Notes: generated by a model from the letters alone, not told the origin. DNA of 64,000 bases from Hyposmocoma kahamanoa (GCF_003589595.1 NW_020653945.1:2801584-2865583); one strand, 5' to 3'; shown: positions 45,760 to 58,470, counted from the stretch's first letter. Program-made: numbers and translations.

Positions 45760-47690
45760 TTTTGTTCACGTCCCTAGTTAATAGGGCAACATTATTATAT
45801 GGTTACGTTTTAACGAAATGTGAATTGTGAAATCTTTAGTTGATATCTGTACATTCTATGTATGGTGTTGTTGTGTCTTTGTGAGTTTTTAATATTGAAC
45901 GATGCTTTTTGTTATAATTAATGTTTCCAGTTTTTGGAGGACCGTTGCCAATTTGCGGTTTAAAGTTCTTTGCCTATTTATCTTCTAAGTTTGATTGAAA
46001 TTGTAAGAATTGTTATTGTGGGAATAAATTATTTCTTGAGTCAGAACACGACGTAAAGTTTTAGAAAAAAAAAACGTTTTGATTTAATTTATAAAGCTTA
46101 ATAGTTATATATAGTTAATCACATTTTATTAATCATTTTTGGAAGATAAATAGGGATTCGCTCTGGACCTTTTGGAGGGAAAAGTGTCGTTTTTATTTTG
46201 ACTTTCAATTATTTTGTGAAATCTAGTTTAAAGTGGAATAGGATAGTGCTATTGTGCCTTAATCGAAGATTAAAACGCGAAATTATACGAATCTCGAACT
46301 AGAATACCCGTATCGGCCCGTTTTAAGGAATCCCGAGTCAATCCAAGCACGCCGCCTCAAATTGCCTATACTCTTTGTGGCGGCCATAATTACAGAAACA
46401 AATTTAAACTTCATGTTTAGGCTGATGGCTTTGCCAAAGCCTTAATAAATTAAAAAAAAAAAGATAAATAGTCATAAATACCATGACATACCTACGTGTG
46501 GGATGGGGTGGGATGTTCTTCTTTGCAATTCCTATTTGGAATACGAATACGAATTGTATTGTGAGAAAATAAAAAAGAAGTCACGATTTCTTTTTTATTT
46601 TCTTATATTTTTTAACAAAAAGCATGAGGCAAAATCTCTCTGCCGTCTCACTCCTTCCCCACCAACGTCTTCCTCTTCATTCTCTTACTCACTCATTCCT
46701 CTCCTTCACTCTCGTCATTCACTCTTATTCCAATGCTACATTCTTAACTAAATTTTTATGGCTACGTTCGCTATTAATAAAATCCTACATACATAAATTC
46801 AATAGATTTTACGTTTAAACCAAAAGCGAAAAGACGCAATGCTTTTTTTTTATTCTATATGTAAGATTTAATTGTGGAGTACTTAAAAATTTGTCATTAA
46901 TATATGAACAAACTACAAAGTCTAATTTTCCTTTTTTCAACTTCCTGGCAAGTGTGATAAAAATATTGTGACTATGCCACACGAGCTAAACAGCAATTAC
47001 AAACGTTCGTGCATAAATAAATTAAAAGACAATTACTGCTCTTTTTGTCATAACCAACGTATTTGTATTTCAATAACCTTCGGATACTGGCGCTTTAAGT
47101 CTTAATTGTTAATAAAAAAAGTCAATTACACTGATTTTTGCTTAACAATAAAATCGAAACTAAATAAGATGAGATGAGAGTTATGATAAGAAGAGCAGTG
47201 CCTCTACCACGAGTTTACCGTGATAGTTGTCGCTAGTGACCGCGTAAATTCACAATTTTGTATGGCAAATTATACAGTGCCCCTAGCGGTCACAAGAAGA
47301 AACAACATTTTGTATACAAAAATATTTTACGCGGTACTAGCGATTATTTTCACTGTAATCTCATGGTAAAGGAAATTACATATTCCGAAGTAATGTTTAG
47401 TATCAATCTTCACCTATATCTATTCGCTTGCTTTAATTAAACTAGTAAATAGAACGTATACTAATTAAATGCCGTCGGAAGCTTTCGTAATCCATGGCGA
47501 CTACCATCCACGCCCAATCACTGCTTTTCCCATCTTTATTATACGCTCCCACGCTGTTATACGGAAATATAAAACCGTTTTTTCACGAACATACTGTTGT
47601 CACTATCCTATGAGACAGTGATGTAATCCAATAGATAAACTCGATAGTTTATCGACACCTTGAAAGCTGTAAAATTATATTTTACTAATA
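45760..47690. other. Intergenic stretch, nothing recognised
   Basis: AT-rich with short random frames; a CT-rich tract at 46650-46730. Confidence 0.6.
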
Positions 47691-47691
47691 T

Positions 47692-47945
47692 CACAGAGTG
47701 TGTGCGATGGAATTGTACGATTTAATTCTATCCCACTCTTTCCATCATCGAGGGACTAGACGTATCGTATGCTGGGGTTCCACACTTGTGTTATGGACGC
47801 ACCAAAGGTCCATATGAGCATTACGCTTTCACATTTATATGGCAAACGGCTGTGGAGTGGAATTTCTAGCCTGCAGACTTATTCGCTGAACGCTACAACT
47901 TGGGCCTTTTCAAAGCGACAGCGGATAGGTATTATTTACTGTACT
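47692..47945 (+). pseudogene. LINE tail, related to 61492-61855
   Basis: It shares TTTCCATCATCGAGGGACTAG, CTGGGGTTCCACAC and TTTATATGGCAAACGGCTGT with the longer remnant. The frame encoding HLYGKRLWSGI is the shadow frame. It is heavily broken and runs into a family B fragment. Confidence 0.78.
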
Positions 47946-48689
47946 GCTTCTGGACCCGTCACCCTGAGACATAAGTTGACAAGTCCAATGTGCCTATAAT
48001 TTTACCAGCAATTTCAGCTGTGACGCTTGTAGGCCAGCCGCTGGCGTAGAATCCGCAGTCAGAATCGAGTATTTAATTTAGGACGGATATTCACGGAAGA
48101 CAGTCGCCTACAATGAACGCACGGATGGCTTGTACGGAGTTCACGGGGTGCATGTTCCGTACGGAGCAATCCGCGTCACTGTAAAGCGACGTTATAACAC
48201 CTACGTGTTACTCCGCTCCGGGTGCTCTGAAACCTGCCTTACCCTTCCAAACCGAAACTTATCAAAAAAATTTCAAGCTTTTTTAACTGTAGTAAACTCG
48301 ACAGTTATTATTAATATATACAGATTTTCGATTTTTTTATATTTCTCCCGATACCTTACATAATTATTTTGATCATTTTGGGTTTTCGCAATGGTCATAA
48401 TAATATTGCTTATTGCCGAAATCGCGTGATGTCATTGTTTCGAGAAACCTTTCTGTGCTGTCGCAAGGCACCTCCTACACTACCAATTCACATTTATAAG
48501 GAAACTGGCCTCCAAAATATGTCGAAGTGGGTAGATATTTAACGGTAGGTTATATACATATAAAGATAAAATGAATTATAGTACACACCATATTGGGTCA
48601 GTAGCGGTCGAAGACAAGTTTTAGACTATAATATTATAATAAAAATGGTATGCTTTTGCTAATATATAACTCTGTTTTTACCTAAAAAT

Positions 48690-49095
48690 TAAGTCGTGAG
48701 CCTGATGAAACCGATACGCCTGTCCACAGCAGTTTAAGGGTCGTATTCTAGAACTCTACTCAATGCTCAAGTCAGGATTGCACTGGAAATACTACCCTAA
48801 TGGCAGGGACTTGAATTTCGAGTGCTTTAAACCCTACTCAAATCCGGACTTAAGCATTGAGTAGAGTTCTAGAATACGACCCATAGTGCCACTGAGTGCC
48901 ACTCATAGCTTTAAATCGCAAAGATCTGAGTCTCCGTCACCCTGAGACATAAGGTGACTAGTCCCATGTGCCTGTAATTTTACCAGCACCCTTACCCTAA
49001 TACTCACATTACCGATTGGCTGCACAAATAGGTAAGGTGGCAGTACTACCTTTCAGGAACTTTTTCACAAAGAGCTCTATTGCTACTAGATTTTA
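48690..49095 (-). repeat. SINE-like repeat, family B, split by a MITE
   Basis: Reverse copy with left part 48690-48737 (GAGCCTGATG, ACGCCTGTCCACAGCAG) and right part 48883-49095 (TAGCTTTAAATCGCAAAG, CCATGTGCCTGTAATTTTAC). The 145-bp MITE at 48738-48882 interrupts it, so the MITE inserted later. Confidence 0.82.
48738..48882. mobile_element. MITE G2, 145 bp, nested in a family B repeat
   Basis: Same 24-bp-plus inverted ends as G1 with internal length differences (it lacks the extra CATACGCACTGG segment). The interrupted family B copy resumes on both sides. No unambiguous target duplication was found. Confidence 0.87.
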
Positions 49096-50017
49096 TTTAA
49101 CATACTCTAATGCTCCCGCGCGGAGAAGCTTTGTCAGTATGTTGGACGGCGCGTGTTTTCGATACAAACAGATTTACAGTACAACGTTATAAAACGCAGC
49201 TCCACGCTCCGTCAAAGGGCCTAAGAGTGCCTCGAAGATATGGTTATTTATCAAGAACTTTGTAGGTAACTTTTTAAGTTTATTGCATGTCACGATGTTT
49301 TGCTACTAGATATTCAACTATTTTTTGTGAAATTACTTCAATTTTGTATTTTCTTATCCGCTCACGCGATGCGCTCCTCCTACCGCAAAATGGCGGCTAT
49401 TTGGTTTCGCAAATTAGAAAAGCAATCAGTTTAAATACAAGTTTTTATAAATAAAAATTATTATTCTGCATTGCTAAATAAATACCCTCCGTACTACCAA
49501 CAAAAAATCTCAAATAAAATGCAGTAATACACCGCAAATCCTGCACTTAAAAAGCATTAATGAAATTTTTGGTGTACTTGGATGAATATGATAATATTCC
49601 TGTAGATATTTGAGTGGTTCTAACCTTTACCATGAAACTACTCCTTAAAGTATAGTTTATAAACATTTATATTCAGGGTAAACTTAAAAAACGCTACTTA
49701 CGGTATGTTTTCAGTAAATAAACACCGAAATCACCAGCCCAAACAATAACACACACGATTGTCGTGACGTATTTTTGAAGTTGTTTATTTTTTTAAATGA
49801 CAGACCCAGGCATTAAAAACTTTATGGTTTGCTAGAGTAGTTACCGAAATAGCAATTAATATTACTTCTTTTACCTGTTATCCTTATCCTTTTACTTCGA
49901 TATCCGATAAATCGGTATAAAATCATCATCGGCACCTCTAGGTGTGGTATGCGTCTACGGCTGCATGTATCGCGTGAGCGGATACTATTGCATATAGCAT
50001 CAGTAGAGCTTCTTTTG

Positions 50018-50470
50018 AAAGAGTTCGTCTAGGGAAGTAGTGTCACCGTTCCTATTTCTGAAGCTAAACTGTAATGTGAGCATTACTGCGTTCCGGTTTG
50101 GAAGCGTAAGAGCGGTTACACACAGCGATGCAAACGCGATGCTGTAGCGATGCAGTCGGTAATTGTCTACCTTCATGCAAACGCGCGACTGTATCGATTG
50201 GATCGCTACACTTGTGATATATAAGCGTTTGTTCAGCAGCGACGCAAACGCGCGAAAGTTACCGTGTGTAACCACTCTAAGGTGCTAGTGAAATTACAGA
50301 CAGGTGGGACTTGACAATTTATGTCTCAGGGTTACGGACGCAGTGGCTGTGCCCCTCAGATCTACGCGATTTAAAGCTCTGAGTGGTACTGCAACTGTTA
50401 TGGACAGACGTGTCGCTTGCCACCAAGCGCACGAATTGTTCGTTCCGTCACTTGGTGTCATAAAAAAAAT
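50018..50470 (+). repeat. SINE-like repeat, family B, split by a TAA-flanked MITE
   Basis: Left part 50018-50109 carries the AGAGTTCGTCTAGGGAAGTA and CATTACTGCGTTCCGGTTTG modules. Right part 50278-50470 carries GGTGCTAGTGAAATTACAG to the poly(A) end. The insert at 50110-50277 is flanked by a TAA duplication. Confidence 0.85.
50110..50277. mobile_element. TAA-flanked MITE J1 (PIF/Harbinger-type), nested in family B
   Basis: The ends GAGCGGTTACACAC and GTGTGTAACCACTC are inverted. TAA occurs directly on both sides (50107-50109 and 50278-50280), as expected of PIF/Harbinger target duplication. The interior is rich in GATGCAAACGCG. The 168-bp insert splits a family B copy. Confidence 0.8.
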
Positions 50471-50712
50471 AATTATAATGATATGTAAATAAAGAGTTTT
50501 GAATATAAGTTCGATTTACTTAAATAATTTTTACAATAATAATCGTAATGTCTTTTTTCAAATCAAGCATCAATCTGACCAAATTGCAGCAGTAAACTTC
50601 TAATTTCTCCCAAATTGGTTAGACGTAGACCTCAACTCATGTCAATTTCTCGATTTCTTACTCAGTCCTGTCTTCTGTATGTGGTATAAATAAGTATTTG
50701 TAATGTATATAG

Positions 50713-50940
50713 CGATACCTCCAATGAACATTACGCAAAATTTATTTTTTGGTCATTTTTGTAGACAGCCATTATTTATTAATATTATGCTCCCCGAATT
50801 TTAGATGAAAATTAATAAAGAAACAAATAACAAAATTCGAAAAAAGAACGAGTTTAGTGAAAAAAATAAAGAAACAAAAAACAAAATATAAATAGAAGAG
50901 GTCCAGAAATAACTTGCCGTTGTTTTCATAGGAGGTATTG
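50713..50940. mobile_element. MITE K2, 228 bp
   Basis: Same left end (CGATACCTCCAATGAACATT), shared ATTATGCTCCCCGAATTT and GAAGAGGTCCAGAAAT blocks, and a decayed right end ATAGGAGGTATTG. Confidence 0.78.
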
Positions 50941-52510
50941 ATGGAATTGTTGTTCGATGTAAACAACGTTGCAAATAGTCACAATAATGTATTTTCCCAA
51001 GCACCAATATAACCAATACGCAGCAATGTGCGCCAAACCTCCAAATTATTTAGACATTTAGCTCAGTCATGTCAAGGGCACCCTTCCTTACCAGGGCCTT
51101 AACCTTTCCCTCGGGACTTTCAAGGTCGCTCCAACTCCTTTGACTTTTACCGTCCGGTTTCCAAAGGTACCCGAAATACTTTCAAAGTATTTACAACCTT
51201 AGCAACGAAGCTTTTGAGACCTTCTTTGCTTACTTTTCTTTGCTCTGTTTGTGTATTTTATGAATCGGTTTGTAGTGTTACAGTCGAGAACAAAAGTGTT
51301 TGTATTAAAGTAAATTTACACACGGTTTTTGCAGACGTCACGTGTTTTTAACACTATATAGTTCAGATGAATGAATAAAGTGATGAAAATTTCAAAAACT
51401 TTTGAAGAAATTTTAAGATGGATCTGTTTTGTGTATCTTAAGACATACCTTTAAAGAGCTAATGAAAAAAAAATTCTGTCACATTTATAGCCTTATTGTG
51501 TTATTATTTCGATTGTGTATAAGGAAAAAATTGGCACATCTTTGTTTAATTATTTCTTAGCGCTACTTTGTGGGATGTATATGGATCGATGATGAGACAT
51601 GATGAACTGTTAAATCAGGGCTCAGTTTAATGGCATTTGATTTCTTAGTTTAGTTAATGTTTTGTTTCTTCGATTTATAAAACCTATAGATCAGTGTTGC
51701 CAGATGGTTACGTTTCTCACATTTTTCGTTGAGATCTTTTAAATATAACTACATTTTGTTATTGTAAATCTTAAATAGTTTACGAACGCATATTCGCAAC
51801 TCAGAGACGGCGCAAAAAAAAATTATAATCGATCAATTACTTTTTTATTTTTTATTTTTAGGATTTAGGCGTATATATTATATTTCATAGTTACAATTTT
51901 CAATAAAAAAACGAACTTGTAAAATGTAAACTTTGCAGCAAAAATTTAACTATTTACCTTTCCAGGTAACGAAATGTAATTTTGGACTCAAGGCAACTCT
52001 GCTATAGACGTTGTCCATCGTTGTAAGTTTATGTAAAAGTGAATATAAAAGGTAAGTGTGAATGGACGTTCTTGCACGCAGAAGCTAAACGAACGACGAA
52101 CGAATGTGCGACGAATACGATTGTATAAACGCGGTATTAGAATTGAAAAGAGAAATTCAAAGAGTTGAACTCCTTTTGTTGCCGACTGTATGATACGGTT
52201 GTGTACGAAATCGAAAGTATTGTTTTTGCGAACAATAACATGTAACCCGGTTCATTAAGTATGCATGAGGTAATGGAGAACGTAATGTACCTACGCAAGA
52301 GCCTGTAAGTAGGATCTTATTTGCATTTAGTTAAGACTGTTTTAAAGAGCAGAGCAATCTCGGCTAAATGGTAGTTTATTATATAAGCTGAATATATAAT
52401 TACGAATCGAATAGATAAACTAATTGCTTCATACTACCTGCTTTAAACATGTTTTGAACGAACTTTAAGTTTTTCACAGCAATAAAAGCCGATAAAAAAC
52501 TAAAAAAAAT
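50941..52510. other. Intergenic stretch, nothing recognised
   Basis: AT-rich. A GC-richer patch at 51075-51200 is unassigned. Confidence 0.55.
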
Positions 52511-52649
52511 AAAATAAAAAGACTTTATTCTTCATCAGAAAACAAATTTAAGATAAAACAATGCTTAATTCTATGTCGAAGAAACGGGAAAAGCTTCAGC
52601 AATTTGCTGGTTTTCAGGCTTCACCTGGCAAGCATTCGCCAGCACCTTA

Positions 52650-53140
52650 ACAAAGTGTTGCCCCTCCGGACGTCGGCAGAGACGTGGCTAGATATTTGCA
52701 GCGCTTAAAAGAAGAGACTGACCCGCGGCACCCCTTACTCTGTCACGTGCCGGTATTCCAGAAGCTAAAGAGTTGTCATAGCTTCATTAAAGAAGTATTC
52801 CCTCCGGACGGGGAAACTAACCAAGTCCGTATAAATCTCTGGAAGGAAAGATTCCCACGCATCACTCATGCTGCTGTCAGAGCACCTCCCTCCTGGGCAT
52901 AATCTACCTTGGCTAACTTTGAAGTCTCTAAATACATTGCGAACCCAAGTCGGCCGAAGCAAGGAGAGCATTCACAGGTGGGGTTATACCTCAGAGAGCG
53001 TATGTATTTGTGGCGTCTCTCCCCAGATTGGCACATCTTTTGTCCTGTCCTGCGTGCTCCTACAACCTGCACACGCGAGGACCTGTATAACATCTATCGA
53101 CGTTTATGATCTTTGTATCAATAATAATAACAACTAGTGA
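52650..53140 (+). pseudogene. LINE tail of a third lineage with zinc-knuckle-like end
   Basis: Frames carry ARYLQRLKEETDPRHPLL, APPSWA, then HLPPGHNLPWLTLKSLNTLR and CICGVSPQIGTSF. This is the PPGxDLPR..WxxLNRLRxGxGR and CxCG..Q...H pattern seen at the ends of many insect LINEs. It ends in GATCTTTGTATCAATAATAA. Frameshifts separate the blocks. Confidence 0.8.
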
Positions 53141-53204
53141 TGTATTTTCACTGAAAGTATATGAATATTATTGTAGTATAACATGATATTCAATAAACAT
53201 TTGC

Positions 53205-53315
53205 ATGGCCACTGAAGAGTTTTAAATTACAAATAACTGAGTGGCACTGCCACTTCGCTCGTCACCTTGCTTGACACGTAAGTTGACAAGTCCCTTGTGC
53301 CTGTAATTTCACATA
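53205..53315 (-). repeat. SINE-like repeat, family B, fragment
   Basis: Reverse fragment with AGTGGCACTGCCACTTCG and TAAGTTGACAAGTCCCTTGT, ending shortly before the Harbinger-like element at 53348. Shorter fragments of the family occur at 44960-45003, 47948-48012 and 54308-54370. Confidence 0.7.
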
Positions 53316-53347
53316 TAATCCCAATCGTGTTTGATTTCGCAGCTTAA

Positions 53348-53842
53348 GGCCTAGTTCCCACTATACCGGACCGGTGACTTTGCCCGGAAACCGGCACTCG
53401 GACTAGGTATTCACATTAAGCCGGATCTCGCAAGAAAATCGGAGACTAAAGTCTTCACCTTAGTTGATTTCAGACCACTGTGCATTATAGACGACGAAAT
53501 TATGGTGTTGTGATGTATCTCAGAAGGCTTAATTGGGTATAAAGAAAACATTGGGTACATCCTGTTTTACGGGAAAGATTTATAATGGGCCAACTGAGAA
53601 GTGACGAGTCAAAGTTCTCCAATTATTTTCGAATGACAGCATCCTGTTTTGATGATTTATTGGGACTTTCGTCGTCATTCACATTACTTCGGTCCGGGTG
53701 TTCTGGCGGTCCGTAGTGACAAACGCTCCGGCAACAATGCCGAGTCCGGCGTAATGTGAATAGCTTCAAATAAATTTTTACAGCCACTAAGCCTTTCCGG
53801 CAAACTCGCCGGTCCGGTTTAATTAATAGTGGGAACTTGGCT
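53348..53842 (+). mobile_element. PIF/Harbinger deletion derivative, 495 bp
   Basis: The ends GGCCTAGTTCCCACTAT and ATAGTGGGAACTTGGCT are inverted, with TAA directly on both sides (53345-53347 and 53843-53845). At 53522-53664 one plus frame reads 47 codons with a single stop, including HWVHPVLRERF and LRSDESKFSNYFRM. These resemble the N-terminal region of Harbinger transposases (RRxWVHPL..R and ELRxDExKFxNYFRM). The rest of the transposase is gone. Confidence 0.82.
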
Positions 53843-54804
53843 TAAGGGTTTATTTTTTAAGTCACAAAAAGAAGGAAGCTCTAGTATAAAGCAGTGTTAT
53901 CTTATTTATAACATTAGTATTAATCTATTACAATCGATAGTAAATTGTATTGAATTTGGTATTACAGTGGTTTGCTCTATGTCATAGTTGATGATACATG
54001 AATGATATATGTATAGTTAGTAGCTCTATTTGTGAATTACTACTGATTTAAACGTGCGTGTTGTTAATTTCATTATATTTAATTTTACTTTATGTTTTTG
54101 TGTGCGTGTTTTATATATCAGCTTGTTCACAACAGAGCGGGGACAAGCTGAAAGTCAGTACTGTGAATGAGCATATGTGCTACTCAGTGTGTGCTAAGCT
54201 TGCTGCCACACAGTAATTGTTATTGTTAAGATTGTTGAAATTTTTACGTCATTGAATAAGTTACATTTAATATTTTATGTGGTGAATAAATAGTTTAAAT
54301 ATTCAATTGCAAAAGCAGGTAAAGTGGCAATACTTTCCTAGACGAACTTTTTTACAATCATCTCAACTGAGTACAATCCCTGGTTAAGCCTTGTACTCTC
54401 GTACTTCTCGTTATTGGTTGGTACTGCGGTACAGTCAATGAGAAAATGTATTTGAGGGTTGTACTGCATTTTATTCAGTTTATTACTTAAGACTGATTTT
54501 TTTTACATTTGATTTGTAACATGTCAATATTAATGACCTGTCACTAAAAAAATTCATTGTATTGCGATAATTATAACATTAAAGTTTATTATTATTAATG
54601 CTCTACATTGTAATATTTATTTATTTAATTACTTTTGTTACAGAAACCGTTCGTGTGTGCACCCAATGCCATTATTACCCAGGGATTGTAAGAAAAGGCG
54701 TCTTCCAAACAAGGTAAAAGTTAGATTGTAACTTAATACGTCGTCAGGGGTTCTTGTTCTTGCTCCCTAGGCTCTTGTTTCTCAAAAATATTAATATAAT
54801 AACT

Positions 54805-55078
54805 TTTTTTTTATAATATCAAGACTAAGTGTTGGGACGAACATGTCGTATGCCTGATGGTAAGCTACACGCCTGTCCATAACAGTTGCAGTGCCGCGCA
54901 GAGCTTTAAATTGCAAAGATCTGAGAGGCACTGCCGCTGCGCCCTTCACCTTGAGACATAAGTTGACAAGTCCCATGTGTCTGTAGTTTTACCAGATCAC
55001 CCTTCAAAACAGGAACGCAGTAAAGTTCACATTAGTGCTTAGAGGCAGAAATGCAAATGGGCGCTCTACAGCTGCTAA
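54805..55078 (-). repeat. SINE-like repeat, family B, near full-length
   Basis: Reverse copy from poly(T)/TATAATATCAAGAC through CTACACGCCTGTCCATAACA and CATAAGTTGACAAGTCCCAT to the 5' module ending GCGCTCTACAGCTGC. It is the best single template for the full family length of about 275 bp. Confidence 0.82.
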
Positions 55079-55079
55079 A

Positions 55080-56390
55080 ACGTACTTTATGATAGTTACG
55101 AAATTTTTAATGATTAAAAAAAATTAAGAAGAACTAAAATTGTTCAATGAATCAAAAATTAAAAAAGAACCTTGTGTAGTCTGGTGCTCGATGTCTGGTT
55201 GGCTGGTTTTATATATTTTTCGTTGACGCGCCATTGTTACGTGTGTTCTGTTTTGTGAAAGCGGGACACTTTTAAGTATTTTGGTCCAAAAAGTGGGATG
55301 TCCCGCTCAAAGCGGGACGTATGGTCACGTTATGTATGAGCAAAGATGGGGTAAGAGGAATAATAATCTTATTTCCAAAAACGGTAATGTATATCTCGTG
55401 ATCTCATTTTTATTAATATAATAATAATATATCAAAATAATAATTGTCAGTTTTATTTTTTCCGCCTTTTGCATTTGAAGCATCGTAGCGACATCTCTTA
55501 AAAATCGCTTAAACTAATTTGTCTGTTTTATCGACTGTGAGCCTATAGTGTTAAACTCTTTAGATTATGATTTAAGGCTTCAAGTCCTTCTTTCCCTGGT
55601 GTTCCTTTCATCCCACCTGACCTTATAGAACACGGCAAAGAGTAATTCTCGTGTCACATAGTATTCTAAGGAAGTATGCGGTTCCACAACCGCCACGGAT
55701 AGCAAATAGTCTTTGCAAGCATTCCAGCACGTATATCTTTATCACCATGCATGTATCACCTGGCAATATTATTATTTTGTACAATTCCAGAATAGAGTGG
55801 TGCAATAAAACACCTACGCTGTGTTTATCAATTAGGAACAATGGCCATTTCTCTGGATACGCATAATTTTAGCGTACAACGGCGGACAAACCGTGAATAT
55901 AATAAAACCACAGGGGTGCAGATAGGGTTGGCATAATGAATTTCTAAAATCACCTCCATGCCGTATTAAAACCTAAACTCATACCTCCATGAATGTGGAA
56001 TTTTAAGAAGGCGGAAAAAACAGAACTATAAGAATTAATTATAGGATTATACCTTTAATTCATGACTGAAAAAAGGTCTAGAAATTATATCTTAAGTTCG
56101 TATTGCCCGATATTGCGTTTGAAGAGCACAAAAGAGATTTCGTCCAAAAACGGAGTTACGTGATTTCCAAATTTAGTCGACGGCGACGTACTAAAACATG
56201 CATTTCTAATATGACAAAATTGTTAAGAAGAAAATAGATTATTTTTTGATTTATTCAGAAAATGCTAAATTTTTTTGTGATTGAAGTTTTTCATTGGTTT
56301 GGAATAATCATATGACAACATTGGCATTGTCTACGATTCTCCGGCAGACGGTTTGCAGCTTTGTTAAGACATCTTTTTGATGATATATAT
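55080..56390. other. Intergenic stretch, nothing recognised
   Basis: No gene or clear repeat seen. Two overlapping antiparallel frames of about 70 codons at 55620-55866 look like chance. Confidence 0.55.
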
Positions 56391-56391
56391 T

Positions 56392-56778
56392 CTAGAAAGC
56401 CATCGAAATGGCTTGATTTGTGTAAAGGTTGCAAGATAAAATGCTTGGACGTACAAATTCAGATATTGAAATAGATGCTGACTTTGCCAACCCTAGGTAC
56501 ACCTGTTGATTGTCATCGCTATGCATCGCGAAAACAATTTTACGTTTGCAGTCTCTGTCACAAAATTCGCCAATGAATATTATAAAACAAATTTTTATAC
56601 AGCCGCAAGTGAAATTTGTTAAATCTTTTTTAAAAAACGAACACATATGTGCCCCAAAGACAATATAGAACGAGCGACCGTGTTCCTTGTCTATGGTTAA
56701 AGATTTATGTGCGTACGCGCAGCTGTAATTTAGCATTTTTTGTGTTATTTGTTTTTGCTGTAAGTTTTTAAGAGACAT
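56392..56778 (-). other. Unrecognised 128-codon open frame
   Basis: It starts with a real ATG (56778-56776) and encodes a Cys- and hydrophobic-rich stretch (CGCIKICFIIFIGEFCDRDC) with no recognisable domain. It is the second longest complete ATG-started frame outside the known genes and repeats that I would not dismiss outright. It may be chance in AT-rich DNA. Confidence 0.25.
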
Positions 56779-58239
56779 GTTTATTTTTCTTGATTTATTG
56801 TCCGGTAGGTAGAGGACAGGTAATATAGGTATAAAGAGAGCAAAATAGAAAAAACTTACTGTCTCTCGTTTTATATTTAATGTTCATACATTTTCTTAAA
56901 CTAAGCAATAGTGTGTAATAAACAGATATCGGTACAGGGTAAGTATATTTACACTGTAGGTGCTGGATAAGGGGTCCTGGGTTCGATTCCCGGTAGGATC
57001 AATTTGGGGAAATATACGTTTCTATACTGGTTCTGGCTCTATACTCTCGTTCTCCGTCCGAAGCAATTATTGTGAAATAAGTAACACTCAAAAAAATTTA
57101 AAAACGCATTATGTAAATGAAGCTTCATACTTGACTTCATGTTTTTTAATTTGGTCGAGTATTAATTATTTGACAGTTATTGTTTCGGACGGACGTCAGC
57201 CGGAGAAGTGGAATAGTATAGAATAGACTTTATTGCAACTCCACAACACGGATACAAAAAAAATGATAACACAAACAAGGAAAACAAAATTAAAGAAATA
57301 ATATTTAATTAACAAACAAAATAAAAAATACTATAATAAAAACAACATTAAATAAGACAAATATGACAAAAAACAAATTATAATGCTTTCGTTTTGGGCT
57401 TCCGATCCCATAGACAATAACGGACCGATAACGTGAATGTAAAATGTGATCATGGTGAAATAGGTTCTTTTACATGCTTATACAAAGATTTTACTGAACA
57501 AATGGCGGATTTCTTTAGTGTTGTACCATAATCTATCCAAAAACCATTATTGACTTGCAAACTTTTAATTAAAGTCGACCAATATTCCATTTGGGAATAT
57601 TTTACTTCTTTTGGGAATATCCGGGAATGTCATGTGAGACTTTATTTTGCATTTATAAATGCTCAAATATTACAAAAAGTGAATTTCATAGTAAGAAATT
57701 ATTAAAACGAAGGACGTATGCAGCTACGTGTATCGGACTTTACTTTTGGGAGTAGACGCTCTGAGCGAGATGTGTGACGGACGTGTGTGTCGAATAAACA
57801 ACTTAAATATTTGTGTATGTGTTCTTTGTACTTTGTGTTACTGCTGTATGTTATATTAGAGATCGTAAAAATACATAAATATAGAAAAAAATTAAAGTTG
57901 CGACGAAAGATAAAGTATAGTGTAGTATAGACCCCCTGGTCTTGGTACTGGTCTTGGTACTTGGTCTGGTACTGTTAGTAAAGGGAAACTCAAGTTTGAG
58001 ACAGACCGGTTGTCGTTGTCTGGCAAAAAAATAGATTGGATAATGGATAATAATAATAATATAATAGTCATGTAAGAAGATTTATCTTTAAATAACTTAG
58101 AGAAAACTCATGAAATAAGAATTTTCGACCGCCATTATTGGTATATTTTTTGTAATACATTATTATTTACTGTACAATGATACAAATAATATCAAAAAAT
58201 CACTGGAATTTTTTTTTTCCATTTAATTTCGTAATAGCA

Positions 58240-58470
58240 CACAGTACTTGCAGCTGTGGTAGCCTATCTCTTATCGAGAGTTGTGGATTCGAATCTGGGC
58301 TTGCACCTCTGTCTGAGTTTTTAGGAATTTATGTGCAAAATTTGATTTGAAATTTACCATGAGCTTTTCGGTGAAGGAAAACATCGGCACAATCGGCAAT
58401 AAGTCCGCGTGGGAATTACAAACCAAACCCTATTGTTAATGGTCTGCTAGGTGACCAAACAGCTCTCAGA
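58240..58470 (+). repeat. tRNA-like SINE with 'gagcttttcggtgaaggaaaac' body
   Basis: A B-box-like GGATTCGAATC is followed by ATGAGCTTTTCGGTGAAGG and ACATCGGCAC. A related fragment with the same ATGAGCTTTTCGG core is at 59368-59480. Confidence 0.6.

Noticed and set aside
52868..53137. Host gene suggested by an 89-codon frame
   Set aside because: The PPGHNLP...LNTLR and CICG motifs are those of LINE tails, split over frames by indels.
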